Shown: positions 1 through 6,801, numbered from the stretch's first letter. The stretch: DNA of 7,881 bases from Acetofilamentum sp. (GCA_020722645.1 DYKL01000154.1:1-7881), one strand, 5' to 3'. Notes: generated by a model not told the origin, from the sequence alone. A program made the numbers and translations.

Positions 1-48
1 TTTCATCAAATAAAATAAATAATATTTTTATAAAATTTAAACTATTCA

Positions 49-56
49 TATATTTG
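49..56 (+). promoter_or_regulatory. Candidate -7 promoter element ahead of the GH18 gene
   Basis: TATATTTG matches the Bacteroidota -7 consensus TAnnTTTG. It sits 28 bases before the ATG, which would give a leader of roughly 20 bases. I see no convincing TTG-type -33 element at the expected distance upstream. The region is extremely AT-rich, so a chance match is quite possible. Confidence 0.35.
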
Positions 57-84
57 TTTTTTTAAATAATAAATAATTTAGGTT

Positions 85-3000
85 ATGAAATATTTTTTTA
101 TAATTCTGTTCTCATCTATTGTCTTTACACTTAACTCTCAGTCTTTCAAGTCCATACATCAATCAGAATCTGAAAAATATGGTGCAATGGATTTTAAAAC
201 GGAGAAAGAATGGGACAAGTATAATAATTTCAAAAAAATAGATATTATTGATGATAAAGGTTGCCAAATGGACAAAATTGTGTTTGGCTGGCATCCATAC
301 TGGGGTGGTTCAAATTATTTGAATTACCAATGGTCATATTTGACTGATATGGCATATTTCAGCTATGAAGTTGATTATACCGACGGTTCTGCATTATCTA
401 CCCATAGCTGGGAGACATCACCGGTAGTTGATTCTGCACAGAAATACGGGGTCAGAGTTCATTTGTGCGTTACTCTTTTCGGTAACCACGACCAGTTTTT
501 TGCCAATGGAACTGCTCAGCAAAATCTGATTGACAATCTTGTAAATTTGGTTGCCACAAGAAATGCAATCGGAATAAACATAGACTTTGAAGGAATGGGT
601 AATGATAACCGAGATGATTTTACTGCTTTTATGCAAAACTTAAATACAGCCCTTAAAAATCAAATCCCTGATGGAATTTTAAGTGTTTGTTTATATGCAG
701 TTGATTGGAACGATGTTTTTGATATTCCGTCCTTAGACAATTGTGTTGATTATTATACAATTATGGGTTACGATTACTACTACGGCGGAAGTTCCGAAGC
801 AGGACCGACCGGACAATTATATGTAATGAACTCTGTCAATTCCACACAATCAAAATCAATAAGCTATTACTTAAACGAAGGAGCTTCTCGCGAAAAACTT
901 CTTCTGGGAATACCATACTTCGGGTTTCAGTGGCAAACTCAAAGTTCTTCTGTGCCCTCGTCAACAATTGGTTCAGGTTCATCAAAAACAATAAAAGTAA
1001 TTAAAGATAATGCTGACAGTTTTTACTCCAATCCGAATATTGAACCTAATTCTCTTGGTAAATACTATGCTTTTCAAAATGGAGGAAATTGGTATCAGGC
1101 TTGGGTTGATGATGAAAAAACGATGAAATATACATACAAAATGGTTAATCAGCAAGGTATTGGCGGAATAGCAATATGGGCTTTGGGATATGATGACGGA
1201 TATACAGAAATGTGGGAACTTATACGTGATTATTTTTCGGAATGTGCTGTTGTGCCTATTTCTGATACAATTTGGGATTTAGGTGGACCAACTCGAGTAC
1301 ATTTCAACAACGAAAGTTTTGTTTACACTATAAAGCCAACTTGCGGCACAACACTGCAACTAAATTTTACTGATTTTGAACTCGAAGCAAATTACGATTC
1401 ATTGTATATATACGATGGCGAAAGCACAAGTGATGCTTTAATAGGCGGTTATTCAGGCTCTACAAGTCCGGGATTAATTACTGCTTCGGGCAATGCTCTT
1501 ACTTTGCGATATTTCTCCGACGGTGCAACTGTCAAACAAGGCTGGACTGCTATTTGGAACAGCACACCTGATTCGGAACTTCCTACAACAAACATTTCTG
1601 CTCCTGAATGGGTTTCGGACGATTTTGATGTTCAATTTACTGATAATGACAATCTTGAAATAAAAAATTCTTTCTATCAAGTTTTGAATTTTGATGGGAC
1701 AGAATGGCGAGCAAATAAAAATTTCGGATTTTTTAATGACAATTTTAACGCTTCAATACATAGCGATTGGACTGATGCAGTTGGCAGTTGGTCAATTTCT
1801 GACGGTCATCTTTTGCAATCTGATGATGCTCTCGGGAATACGAATTTGTATTTTGAAATGCCACAAGAGTATGGAAATGTTTATTTGTATCACTGGCAAA
1901 TGAATTTATCCGGTACAGCCGGCAATCGTAGGGGCGGTATCCATCTTTTTTGCGATGATGCTTCACAAGAAAACAGACACAATAATTATATGGTTTATTT
2001 CAGAGCTGACCAAGATGCTGTCCAGATTTACGAATATAACGATAACATTTATTCGCTGAAAACTGACGATTACTGTCAAATAGAACCTGATACTTGGTAT
2101 GATTACAAAGTAATTTACAACTCAAACACCGGTGAAATTAAGGCTTTTGTAAATAATCAACTTGTTTCAAGCTGGATTGATTACAATCATATAAAAACCG
2201 GAAATTATGTCAGTTTAAGAGTCGGAAATGCGGTTGCTTACTTTGATGATTTTAAAATTTACAATTCCAGAGACGAGCAAGAGCTTGTAAGCGTTGGTAG
2301 TATAGAATATGAGCTGCCTTTTGAAAACATAGATTCTGTAACACCTGCGGCTCGCATAAAATCTGTTGTCATTGACGCAAATAATAATTTTTCTGAAATT
2401 GCATCAAAAGATGTAAACATTGATTTTTCAATTCCTGATGCAGTTTTTACGGTTAATGACGGCGATTTAGAAGATATTGATACAACATATTCTGTTTCTC
2501 ATCTTTCGGCAAATTGGACTGCCGCAAATGATGATAACTCGGGCATTTCCGCTTATTGGTATGCTGTCGGAACAAGTCCAAACAATGATGATGTTTTTCA
2601 ATGGTCAAAGGGTGATAATCAGACAAATACAAATATAATCGGTTTAAATTTGGAATATGAAAATATCTACTATTTTTCGATTAAAGCAGAAAACTTATCG
2701 GGATTATTAAGTAATTCAACATCTTCCGACGGTTTGAGAGTTGTTCTTGCCGAGCAACCGCCAACTGCTGATTTTGAAATTTCAGATTCGGAAACTTGCA
2801 CAGGAATTGAAGTAAATTATATGTACACAGGAATGAACGCAACTGATTTTTTGTGGATTTTTGAAGGAGCTGATACTGACACTTCTTATTTGATGAATCC
2901 TTATGTAACATATTCAAATTCCGGCACTTTTGATGTGAAATTAATTGTCTCAAACAATTTTGGACAAGACACATTATTAATAACTGACGCAATTACAGTT

Positions 3001-3507
3001 TATCAAACTCCTTTTGTAGATTTCATTGCAAATATAACATCAGGTGAAATACCACTTTTGGTAGAATTTGAAAACCTCTCAGATGAAAATGGCACCTCGT
3101 ATTATTGGAATTTTGGAGACGAATATTTTTATCAATCAAATGTTTACGAACAATTTACAAGTCATTATTATAATTCTTTCGGAAATTTTTCAGTATCATT
3201 AATCGTTGAAAATGAACATTGTACAGCAGAAAATTTTAAAACAGACTATATTTCGGTTTTCCCGGCTTCGATTGATGAAATATACCAATTTTTCAGGATA
3301 TTTCCAAACCCTGTTAATGATTTTCTTATAATTGAAAATTTGCAAAATATAAATTTTAACGTTGAAATAACAAACACTTCTGCAGCTATTGTTCACAAAA
3401 GCCAAAATTCCGAAAAAATTGATTTAAGCGGACTATCAGCCGGAGTTTATATTTTGAAAATTATCACAGAAAACGGTTTTTACACAAAAAAAATAATCAA
3501 ACAATAA
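85..3507 (+). CDS. Secreted GH18 glycoside hydrolase with CUB, concanavalin-like, PKD and T9SS sorting domains
   Basis: A 1140-residue protein, probably exported by Sec and then by T9SS to the cell surface or medium. Residues 1-18 are a signal peptide, with likely cleavage before Gln19. A GH18 barrel spans about 63-386: strand 1 FGWHPYW (67-73), catalytic-strand motif GINIDFEG (163-170) with general acid Glu169 and Asp167, MGYD (227-230), GIPYFG (275-280), and GIAIWALGYDDG with Trp365 in strand 8. A CUB-like domain covers about 395-493. Residues 501-551 and 728-788 look like two halves of one Ig-like unit, split by a concanavalin/LamG-like domain (about 552-727). An Ig/FN3-like module follows (about 789-890), then PKD 1 (about 893-973) and PKD 2 (about 976-1060, with YWNFGD at 1007-1012). 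The T9SS type A tail is about 1068-1140, with FPNP at 1073-1076. GH18 enzymes hydrolyse beta-1,4-linked GlcNAc glycans; the WALGYDDG end resembles bacterial spore-cortex/peptidoglycan-type members as much as chitinases, so the substrate is uncertain. The start is chosen because it leads straight into the signal peptide. Confidence 0.93.
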   Translation: MKYFFIILFSSIVFTLNSQSFKSIHQSESEKYGAMDFKTEKEWDKYNNFKKIDIIDDKGCQMDKIVFGWHPYWGGSNYLNYQWSYLTDMAYFSYEVDYTDGSALSTHSWETSPVVDSAQKYGVRVHLCVTLFGNHDQFFANGTAQQNLIDNLVNLVATRNAIGINIDFEGMGNDNRDDFTAFMQNLNTALKNQIPDGILSVCLYAVDWNDVFDIPSLDNCVDYYTIMGYDYYYGGSSEAGPTGQLYVMNSVNSTQSKSISYYLNEGASREKLLLGIPYFGFQWQTQSSSVPSSTIGSGSSKTIKVIKDNADSFYSNPNIEPNSLGKYYAFQNGGNWYQAWVDDEKTMKYTYKMVNQQGIGGIAIWALGYDDGYTEMWELIRDYFSECAVVPISDTIWDLGGPTRVHFNNESFVYTIKPTCGTTLQLNFTDFELEANYDSLYIYDGESTSDALIGGYSGSTSPGLITASGNALTLRYFSDGATVKQGWTAIWNSTPDSELPTTNISAPEWVSDDFDVQFTDNDNLEIKNSFYQVLNFDGTEWRANKNFGFFNDNFNASIHSDWTDAVGSWSISDGHLLQSDDALGNTNLYFEMPQEYGNVYLYHWQMNLSGTAGNRRGGIHLFCDDASQENRHNNYMVYFRADQDAVQIYEYNDNIYSLKTDDYCQIEPDTWYDYKVIYNSNTGEIKAFVNNQLVSSWIDYNHIKTGNYVSLRVGNAVAYFDDFKIYNSRDEQELVSVGSIEYELPFENIDSVTPAARIKSVVIDANNNFSEIASKDVNIDFSIPDAVFTVNDGDLEDIDTTYSVSHLSANWTAANDDNSGISAYWYAVGTSPNNDDVFQWSKGDNQTNTNIIGLNLEYENIYYFSIKAENLSGLLSNSTSSDGLRVVLAEQPPTADFEISDSETCTGIEVNYMYTGMNATDFLWIFEGADTDTSYLMNPYVTYSNSGTFDVKLIVSNNFGQDTLLITDAITVYQTPFVDFIANITSGEIPLLVEFENLSDENGTSYYWNFGDEYFYQSNVYEQFTSHYYNSFGNFSVSLIVENEHCTAENFKTDYISVFPASIDEIYQFFRIFPNPVNDFLIIENLQNINFNVEITNTSAAIVHKSQNSEKIDLSGLSAGVYILKIITENGFYTKKIIKQ

Positions 3508-3518
3508 TTGAGTTATAA

Positions 3519-3549
3519 TAGTGCATTGTGGATAGTACATTGTGGATAG
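3519..3549. repeat. 14-bp tandem repeat, two copies plus a partial third
   Basis: The unit TAGTGCATTGTGGA (3519-3532) is followed directly by TAGTACATTGTGGA (3533-3546), which differs at one base, and then by the first bases (TAG) of a third unit. A separate partial copy, TAGTGCATTGT, lies at 3595-3605. The array begins 12 bases after the stop codon of the GH18 gene. No coding potential or clear hairpin accompanies it. Confidence 0.85.
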
Positions 3550-3587
3550 TTTTTTGAGTTTTTTGAGTTTGTTGAGTTATTGAGTTT
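3550..3587. repeat. 9-bp T-rich tandem repeat (TTTTTTGAG), about four copies
   Basis: GAG recurs at 3556, 3565, 3574 and 3582, giving units TTTTTTGAG, TTTTTTGAG, TTTGTTGAG and an 8-base TTATTGAG. A further T10GAG occurs at 3611-3623. The array abuts the 14-bp repeat. Together they fill the first third of the 284-base gap between the GH18 gene and the receptor gene. The T runs could aid transcription termination after the GH18 gene, but no stem precedes them, so I do not call an intrinsic terminator. Confidence 0.8.
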
Positions 3588-3747
3588 AAATTAATAGTGC
3601 ATTGTACAAGTTTTTTTTTTGAGTTTATAGTTATTTGATATTATCCTAAAAGAGTTCAAGAACATTCGGAGGCAAAAAAATATCTGAGTTGAGGACAATT
3701 ATTGGTCAAAAAAGCAAATTTTACATTGTATTTTTCAAAAATTTAAG

Positions 3748-3777
3748 TTTCAAAAGAATATTTTTAATCTATTTTTG
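3748..3777 (+). promoter_or_regulatory. Candidate promoter of the TonB-dependent receptor gene
   Basis: TATTTTTG at 3770-3777 matches the Bacteroidota -7 element TAnnTTTG exactly. A degenerate -33 (TTTC instead of TTTG) starts at 3748, with about 19 bases between the two elements. The predicted transcription start is then about 8-12 bases before the ATG at 3792, so the mRNA would be almost leaderless and has no room for a riboswitch. Confidence 0.5.
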
Positions 3778-3791
3778 CCGAAAATTTTGAA

Positions 3792-6062
3792 ATGAAAAAG
3801 TTATATTTTTTTATTATTATCTTAACATTTATCACAAACTCGGCATATTCACAAAGAGAATTAAAAATAATATTTTTAGATTCAATCAGCAAAACACCGG
3901 TAAATTCAGTAAAAGTAACAGACCGAACAACAAATCAATTCTATTACAGCGGTTTTGACGGCAGCGTAACAATAAGCCTGCACAAAGAAATATCACTGCT
4001 AAAATGCGAACATATCGCTTATAACAGCAAAACCTTAAAACTAAAAAAACAGTTAAGCGATGAATTTACTGTTCTTCTGTCATCTTCATATCTTGAAACA
4101 AATCCGATTATAATTAGTCATTCAAAATCTTATGAAACATTCAAATCATCTACATATTTAGTTAAACAAATTGAAAGAGATGAACCGGACAAAATTTCAA
4201 TATTAACAATAGATGATTACTTAAAAAATCAATCGGATATTAACATAATACGCCCACAAGGTATTTTCAGCAATGCACCAACTATAAATCAAAGCGGAAT
4301 GGGTGACATAGCATCACGAACCTTAATTTTGTACGAAGGAATACCTCTGAACAAAGCAGATGACGGAAACATAAACTGGAATATGTTTTCTGCTTCTGCA
4401 ATTTCAAATGTCGAAATCACAAAAAATTCATTATCAGGTACTTATGGCAGCGGAGCTATGGGAGGCATAATCAATTTTAATACATATCGTCCTTTTAAAG
4501 AAGGATTTTCGGGCGGTATTTCATTGACCGGAGGCAACTTGAATACATACTCCGGCGATTTAACTTTATCATATAAACACAAAAATTTCAAAGGATTTTT
4601 TCTAAACACCAACTTAAATGCAACAAAATCAGATGGTTACATCATAGTGCCTGACAGTCTTCAAAATACTAATTTTGAATATATTCCTTCATTTTTAGAA
4701 GAAATTAAAACAAATCTTCTATTAGGGTATGACTTTAAAACTAACTACAAAATCGAACTTATTTATAATTTTTTTGATGATAAAAGAGGAATAGGTTATA
4801 AAATTTCAGAAGAACAAGGTGGTTATACAGAACACGATTCTCATTTAATTATTTTAAAACATCTCTTAAATGGAAAAAAAACCAACTGGACAACAAGTAT
4901 TTATGCACAAGAAGAAAATTATTTTAAAAATATCGAAAATTTTAAAAACAACTCTTATAGTTTAATATATGTAGATTCTAAAAGACAAGACGCAGGTTTG
5001 AATTTCAGCAATAATTACGTGCTTTTCAGATTTTTGAAGTTTACAGGTGGAATTAATTTGAAAACAGGCATAGTTGATGCAAGCGATAAATACCAAACAT
5101 CAACAGATGTAGTCATAAACAGAGGAAATTTAATGTCCGGTGATATTTTCGGGCAAATAAAATTAAGCCCTTTTGATAAGGATAAACTTATTATCTCAGG
5201 CGGTCTGAATTACAATTACAGTTCTTTGAACAATGCAGAATTTTTAATTGAAAATCCTACATCTGCCACAAGTTTTATGTCCGAATTTACAGGAGCTTTA
5301 GACCAAAATATATTTAAAAGCGTGTCTTATAACAGTGGACTTAGGTATAATTTCGACAAAATAAGCACTTGGGCATCATTTAATAAAGGTATAAACTCCC
5401 CTACCCTTGATGATTTAACAAGAAGCGGACTTATAAAATACGGTTTTAAGCTGGCAAACCCGAATCTGATTTCTGAAAAGATGTTTAATTCAAATATCGG
5501 TATCGGATATTTTTCAAAAACGATGAATTTGACTGTTGAAGGAACTTATAACAAAGGAGACGATTTTATTTACTATGTAGAAACCGGACAAACAATTTTC
5601 GGAGGCAATAAACCTCTTATTCAAAAACAAAACATTACCGATGTTGAAATGAAACTTTTTAAAGTTGATTTTTCGTACAAACTCAAAAAATGGTTAGATG
5701 TATTCGCAAATTACACTTACAATGATTCAAAAATTCTTGCTTTTGAGGGCAAACCTGAATTAGAAGGGAAAAAATTAATTTATACTCCAAAAAACAAAGC
5801 AAACGCAGGTATTTTGTTCAAAATCAACTCGTACAAAATTTCTTTAATATATCACTACACCTCAAGCCAATACACTGATAACGAAAACGACAATATTATA
5901 AATTTATATAACATTATCGATTTTAAAATTGGTTTGTCTTTACTTAAAAATTTCGAAGTTTCTTACAGTATCCAAAATATTTTCGATTACCAATATATCA
6001 TTTACACCGACCAGTTAAGTTTAGGTCGTTTTATGACTTTTAATGTAAAATATAATTTTTAA
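3792..6062 (+). CDS. TonB-dependent outer-membrane receptor (non-SusC type)
   Basis: A 756-residue importer of the outer membrane, energised by TonB-ExbBD. Residues 1-20 are a signal peptide ending AYS before Gln21. A carboxypeptidase-regulatory-like beta-sandwich covers about 23-96, as is common in Bacteroidota receptors. A TonB-box-like stretch, TNPIIISH, lies at 103-110. The plug covers about 120-233, with the conserved features LILYEGIPLN (178-187) and GTYGSGAMGGIINF (216-229). The rest is a beta-barrel rich in alternating aromatic strands and ending in a C-terminal Phe (KYNF), the usual outer-membrane assembly signal. At 756 residues it fits siderophore, cobalamin or metal receptors better than SusC proteins, which run to about 1000 residues. 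No SusD-like gene is adjacent. The substrate cannot be read from sequence. It is 284 bases from the GH18 gene with its own candidate promoter, so a functional link to that gene is unproven. Confidence 0.93.
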   Translation: MKKLYFFIIILTFITNSAYSQRELKIIFLDSISKTPVNSVKVTDRTTNQFYYSGFDGSVTISLHKEISLLKCEHIAYNSKTLKLKKQLSDEFTVLLSSSYLETNPIIISHSKSYETFKSSTYLVKQIERDEPDKISILTIDDYLKNQSDINIIRPQGIFSNAPTINQSGMGDIASRTLILYEGIPLNKADDGNINWNMFSASAISNVEITKNSLSGTYGSGAMGGIINFNTYRPFKEGFSGGISLTGGNLNTYSGDLTLSYKHKNFKGFFLNTNLNATKSDGYIIVPDSLQNTNFEYIPSFLEEIKTNLLLGYDFKTNYKIELIYNFFDDKRGIGYKISEEQGGYTEHDSHLIILKHLLNGKKTNWTTSIYAQEENYFKNIENFKNNSYSLIYVDSKRQDAGLNFSNNYVLFRFLKFTGGINLKTGIVDASDKYQTSTDVVINRGNLMSGDIFGQIKLSPFDKDKLIISGGLNYNYSSLNNAEFLIENPTSATSFMSEFTGALDQNIFKSVSYNSGLRYNFDKISTWASFNKGINSPTLDDLTRSGLIKYGFKLANPNLISEKMFNSNIGIGYFSKTMNLTVEGTYNKGDDFIYYVETGQTIFGGNKPLIQKQNITDVEMKLFKVDFSYKLKKWLDVFANYTYNDSKILAFEGKPELEGKKLIYTPKNKANAGILFKINSYKISLIYHYTSSQYTDNENDNIINLYNIIDFKIGLSLLKNFEVSYSIQNIFDYQYIIYTDQLSLGRFMTFNVKYNF

Positions 6063-6117
6063 TGAGCTAAACAAAAAGATATTGAAATTAATAAAAAAAT
6101 CAAAAATTCTTTTCTTA

Positions 6118-6136
6118 AATTTCTAAAAACGAAATT
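6118..6136 (+). other. Weak AT-rich hairpin after the receptor gene
   Basis: AATTTC at 6118-6123 can pair with GAAATT at 6131-6136 around the 7-base loop TAAAAAC. The stem is short, AT-rich and not followed by a T tract, so it is a poor terminator candidate. Nothing better is visible between the receptor stop and the next gene. Confidence 0.2.
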
Positions 6137-6155
6137 ACTTTAAAAAAGAAAGAAA

Positions 6156-6188
6156 TTGTGTGAAATTTTTAAAAAAAATGTAAATTTG
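6156..6188 (+). promoter_or_regulatory. Candidate promoter of the small antitoxin-like gene
   Basis: TAAATTTG at 6181-6188 matches TAnnTTTG, and TTG at 6156-6158 could act as the -33 element, although the 22-base spacing is slightly long. The predicted transcript would start about 10 bases before the ATG at 6204. The fit of this box to 6204, rather than to 6251, mildly supports the upstream start. Confidence 0.35.
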
Positions 6189-6203
6189 TAAAAAATTGAC
6201 TTT

Positions 6204-6469
6204 ATGATTACATTAAAAGTAAATATTGAAAAAATGAATTATATGCAAATATGCTTGCTGAGTTAATTTCAAACTTTACGTTTGTTCAATCTGTTGAAAT
6301 ACCTGAATTTACAAAGACATATAACACAAAATATAATAAAACAGACGAAGAACTAATTATTCCCCCAAAAAAACAGGGTAATCCTGATATATATTGTGGA
6401 ATATGGCAAAACAAAAACATTCGAGATATTAAACAGTTCAGAAATAAATTATGGCAAAGAAACAATTAG
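6204..6469 (+). pseudogene. Small antitoxin-like gene, apparently frameshifted in an A6 run
   Basis: Two overlapping frames read as one protein. The first starts at ATG 6204, reads MITLKVNIEK and then drifts to a stop at 6264. The second is open from 6230 to the stop at 6467-6469 and contains ELYANMLAELISNFTFVQSVEI. Adding one base to the AAAAAA run at 6229-6234 joins them into a protein of about 88 residues: a beta-strand, an amphipathic helix, a second strand, then a C-terminal tail CGIWQNKNIRDIKQFRNKLW. That tail is like the GIWKDRDI...R.KAW ending I recall from small Bacteroidota antitoxins paired with PIN-domain toxins; this is recollection, not a search. The alternatives are a shorter intact 72-residue protein starting at ATG 6251, a sequencing error in the homopolymer, or true decay. 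No intact toxin gene follows, which favours decay. Confidence 0.5.
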
Positions 6470-6473
6470 TTTA

Positions 6474-6524
6474 GTCTATAAAGTACATAAAGTTGAAAGC
6501 CTGCACTGTAAGTGTCTATAAAGT
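6474..6524. repeat. 11-bp direct repeat (GTCTATAAAGT), two copies
   Basis: GTCTATAAAGT occurs at 6474-6484 and again at 6514-6524, 40 bases apart, with a related CATAAAGTT directly after the first copy. The repeats begin 5 bases after the antitoxin-like stop codon, where a partner gene would normally start. A tiny hairpin, CACT-gta-AGTG, lies between the copies. Confidence 0.7.
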
Positions 6525-6532
6525 TAATGCAT

Positions 6533-6590
6533 TGATTATCAGAAAATTATGTTGTTTTTTTTAAAAAAATTATTATAATATTGATAATCA
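6533..6590. repeat. 9-bp inverted repeat flanking a T8A7 tract
   Basis: TGATTATCA (6533-6541) and TGATAATCA (6582-6590) are perfect reverse complements, and each is itself a TGAT-N-ATCA palindrome. Between them lies TTTTTTTTAAAAAAA (6555-6569), which is self-complementary. GC content of 6541-6600 is only 9 of 60 bases. The structure could be a terminal-inverted-repeat remnant, a pair of sites for a dimeric regulator, or a weak bidirectional terminator. The sequence does not decide between these. Confidence 0.6.
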
Positions 6591-6602
6591 GCTATTTGTG
6601 TT

Positions 6603-6640
6603 TGGCTTTTAAGACCCTTTCAGGGCTGGCTTTTTAGACC
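6603..6640. repeat. 14-bp direct repeat with 24-bp period
   Basis: TGGCTTTTAAGACC (6603-6616) recurs as TGGCTTTTTAGACC (6627-6640) with one mismatch. A small stem, CCCT-ttc-AGGG, sits between the copies at about 6615-6625. These repeats mark the left edge of a stretch with 44% GC (6601-6700) that contrasts with the 15% GC just upstream. Confidence 0.65.
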
Positions 6641-6763
6641 GGACCCACATATTATTCAACCGGAGCAACAGTTACGGGTGAAGTATATATAAATGCCGAG
6701 ATTGGTGAACTTTTAAATTTTTTTACGAAAGATTTTATTGAAAATGTTTTGTCAAGGTTATAA
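6638..6763 (+). pseudogene. Orphan 41-codon open frame, possible 3' remnant of a lost gene
   Basis: After the in-frame stop at 6635-6637 the frame stays open for 41 codons to TAA at 6761-6763. It reads STGATVTGEVYINAEIGELL and then NFFTKDFIENVLSRL. It has no ATG before a long coding stretch, so it cannot be a normal gene start. The balanced amino-acid make-up and higher GC than the surroundings make it look like the tail of a once-longer protein. I do not recognise the family. The rest of the 6470-6840 gap holds only the repeats listed and the promoter of the M23 gene. Confidence 0.3.
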
Positions 6764-6779
6764 TATATTTTTATCTTTG
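6748..6779 (+). promoter_or_regulatory. Candidate distal promoter of the M23 peptidase gene
   Basis: TTTG at 6748-6751 and TATCTTTG at 6772-6779 match the Bacteroidota -33 and -7 elements, with 20 bases between them. This is the best paired promoter match in the window. It would give a leader of about 55 bases. It overlaps the end of the orphan open frame at 6638-6763, which suggests that frame is no longer a functional gene end. Confidence 0.5.
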
Positions 6780-6793
6780 TTTAATTTTTATGT

Positions 6794-6801
6794 TATTTTT
6801 G
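6794..6801 (+). promoter_or_regulatory. Second -7 element ahead of the M23 peptidase gene
   Basis: TATTTTTG is a second exact TAnnTTTG match, closer to the gene, and is followed by C as in the receptor promoter at 3770. It lacks a well-placed -33 element. A transcript from it would have a leader of about 34 bases rich in A. Confidence 0.35.

Noticed and set aside
418..636. Minus-strand open frame over the GH18 catalytic strand
   Set aside because: The + strand here encodes the conserved GINIDFEG motif, so the reverse frame is incidental.
1691..1966. Open frames on both strands inside the GH18 gene
   Set aside because: Shadow frames of the well-supported concanavalin-like domain; no signal peptide, promoter or recognisable motif.
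2681..2992. 103-residue open frame on the minus strand
   Set aside because: It lies wholly inside the GH18 gene, in the Ig/FN3-PKD part where the + frame is clearly coding; its composition is low-complexity and no family is recognisable.
3199..3405. Minus-strand open frame near the T9SS tail
   Set aside because: It overlaps the conserved FPNP sorting domain on the + strand and has no supporting signals.
3519..3632. CRISPR array
   Set aside because: The repeats are 9-14 bp, directly tandem and without unique spacers; no cas gene is present.
3628..3690. Short open frame LFDIILKEFKNIRRQKNI and a GGAGG motif at 3668-3672
   Set aside because: Only 18 codons with no start codon, and GGAGG is not followed by any ATG at a usable distance; Bacteroidota rarely rely on such sites.
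3630..3791. Riboswitch (for example cobalamin) ahead of the receptor
   Set aside because: The best promoter leaves a leader of only about 10 bases, and no conserved riboswitch boxes or stems are visible.
85..6062. Polysaccharide utilisation locus (SusC/SusD type)
   Set aside because: The receptor is shorter than SusC proteins, no SusD gene is present, and the two genes are far apart with separate candidate promoters.
6638..6763. C-terminus of a short-chain dehydrogenase, suggested by VTGEVYIN
   Set aside because: The usual DGG after VTGxxxxV is missing and the tail continues differently; the resemblance is too short to support a family call.
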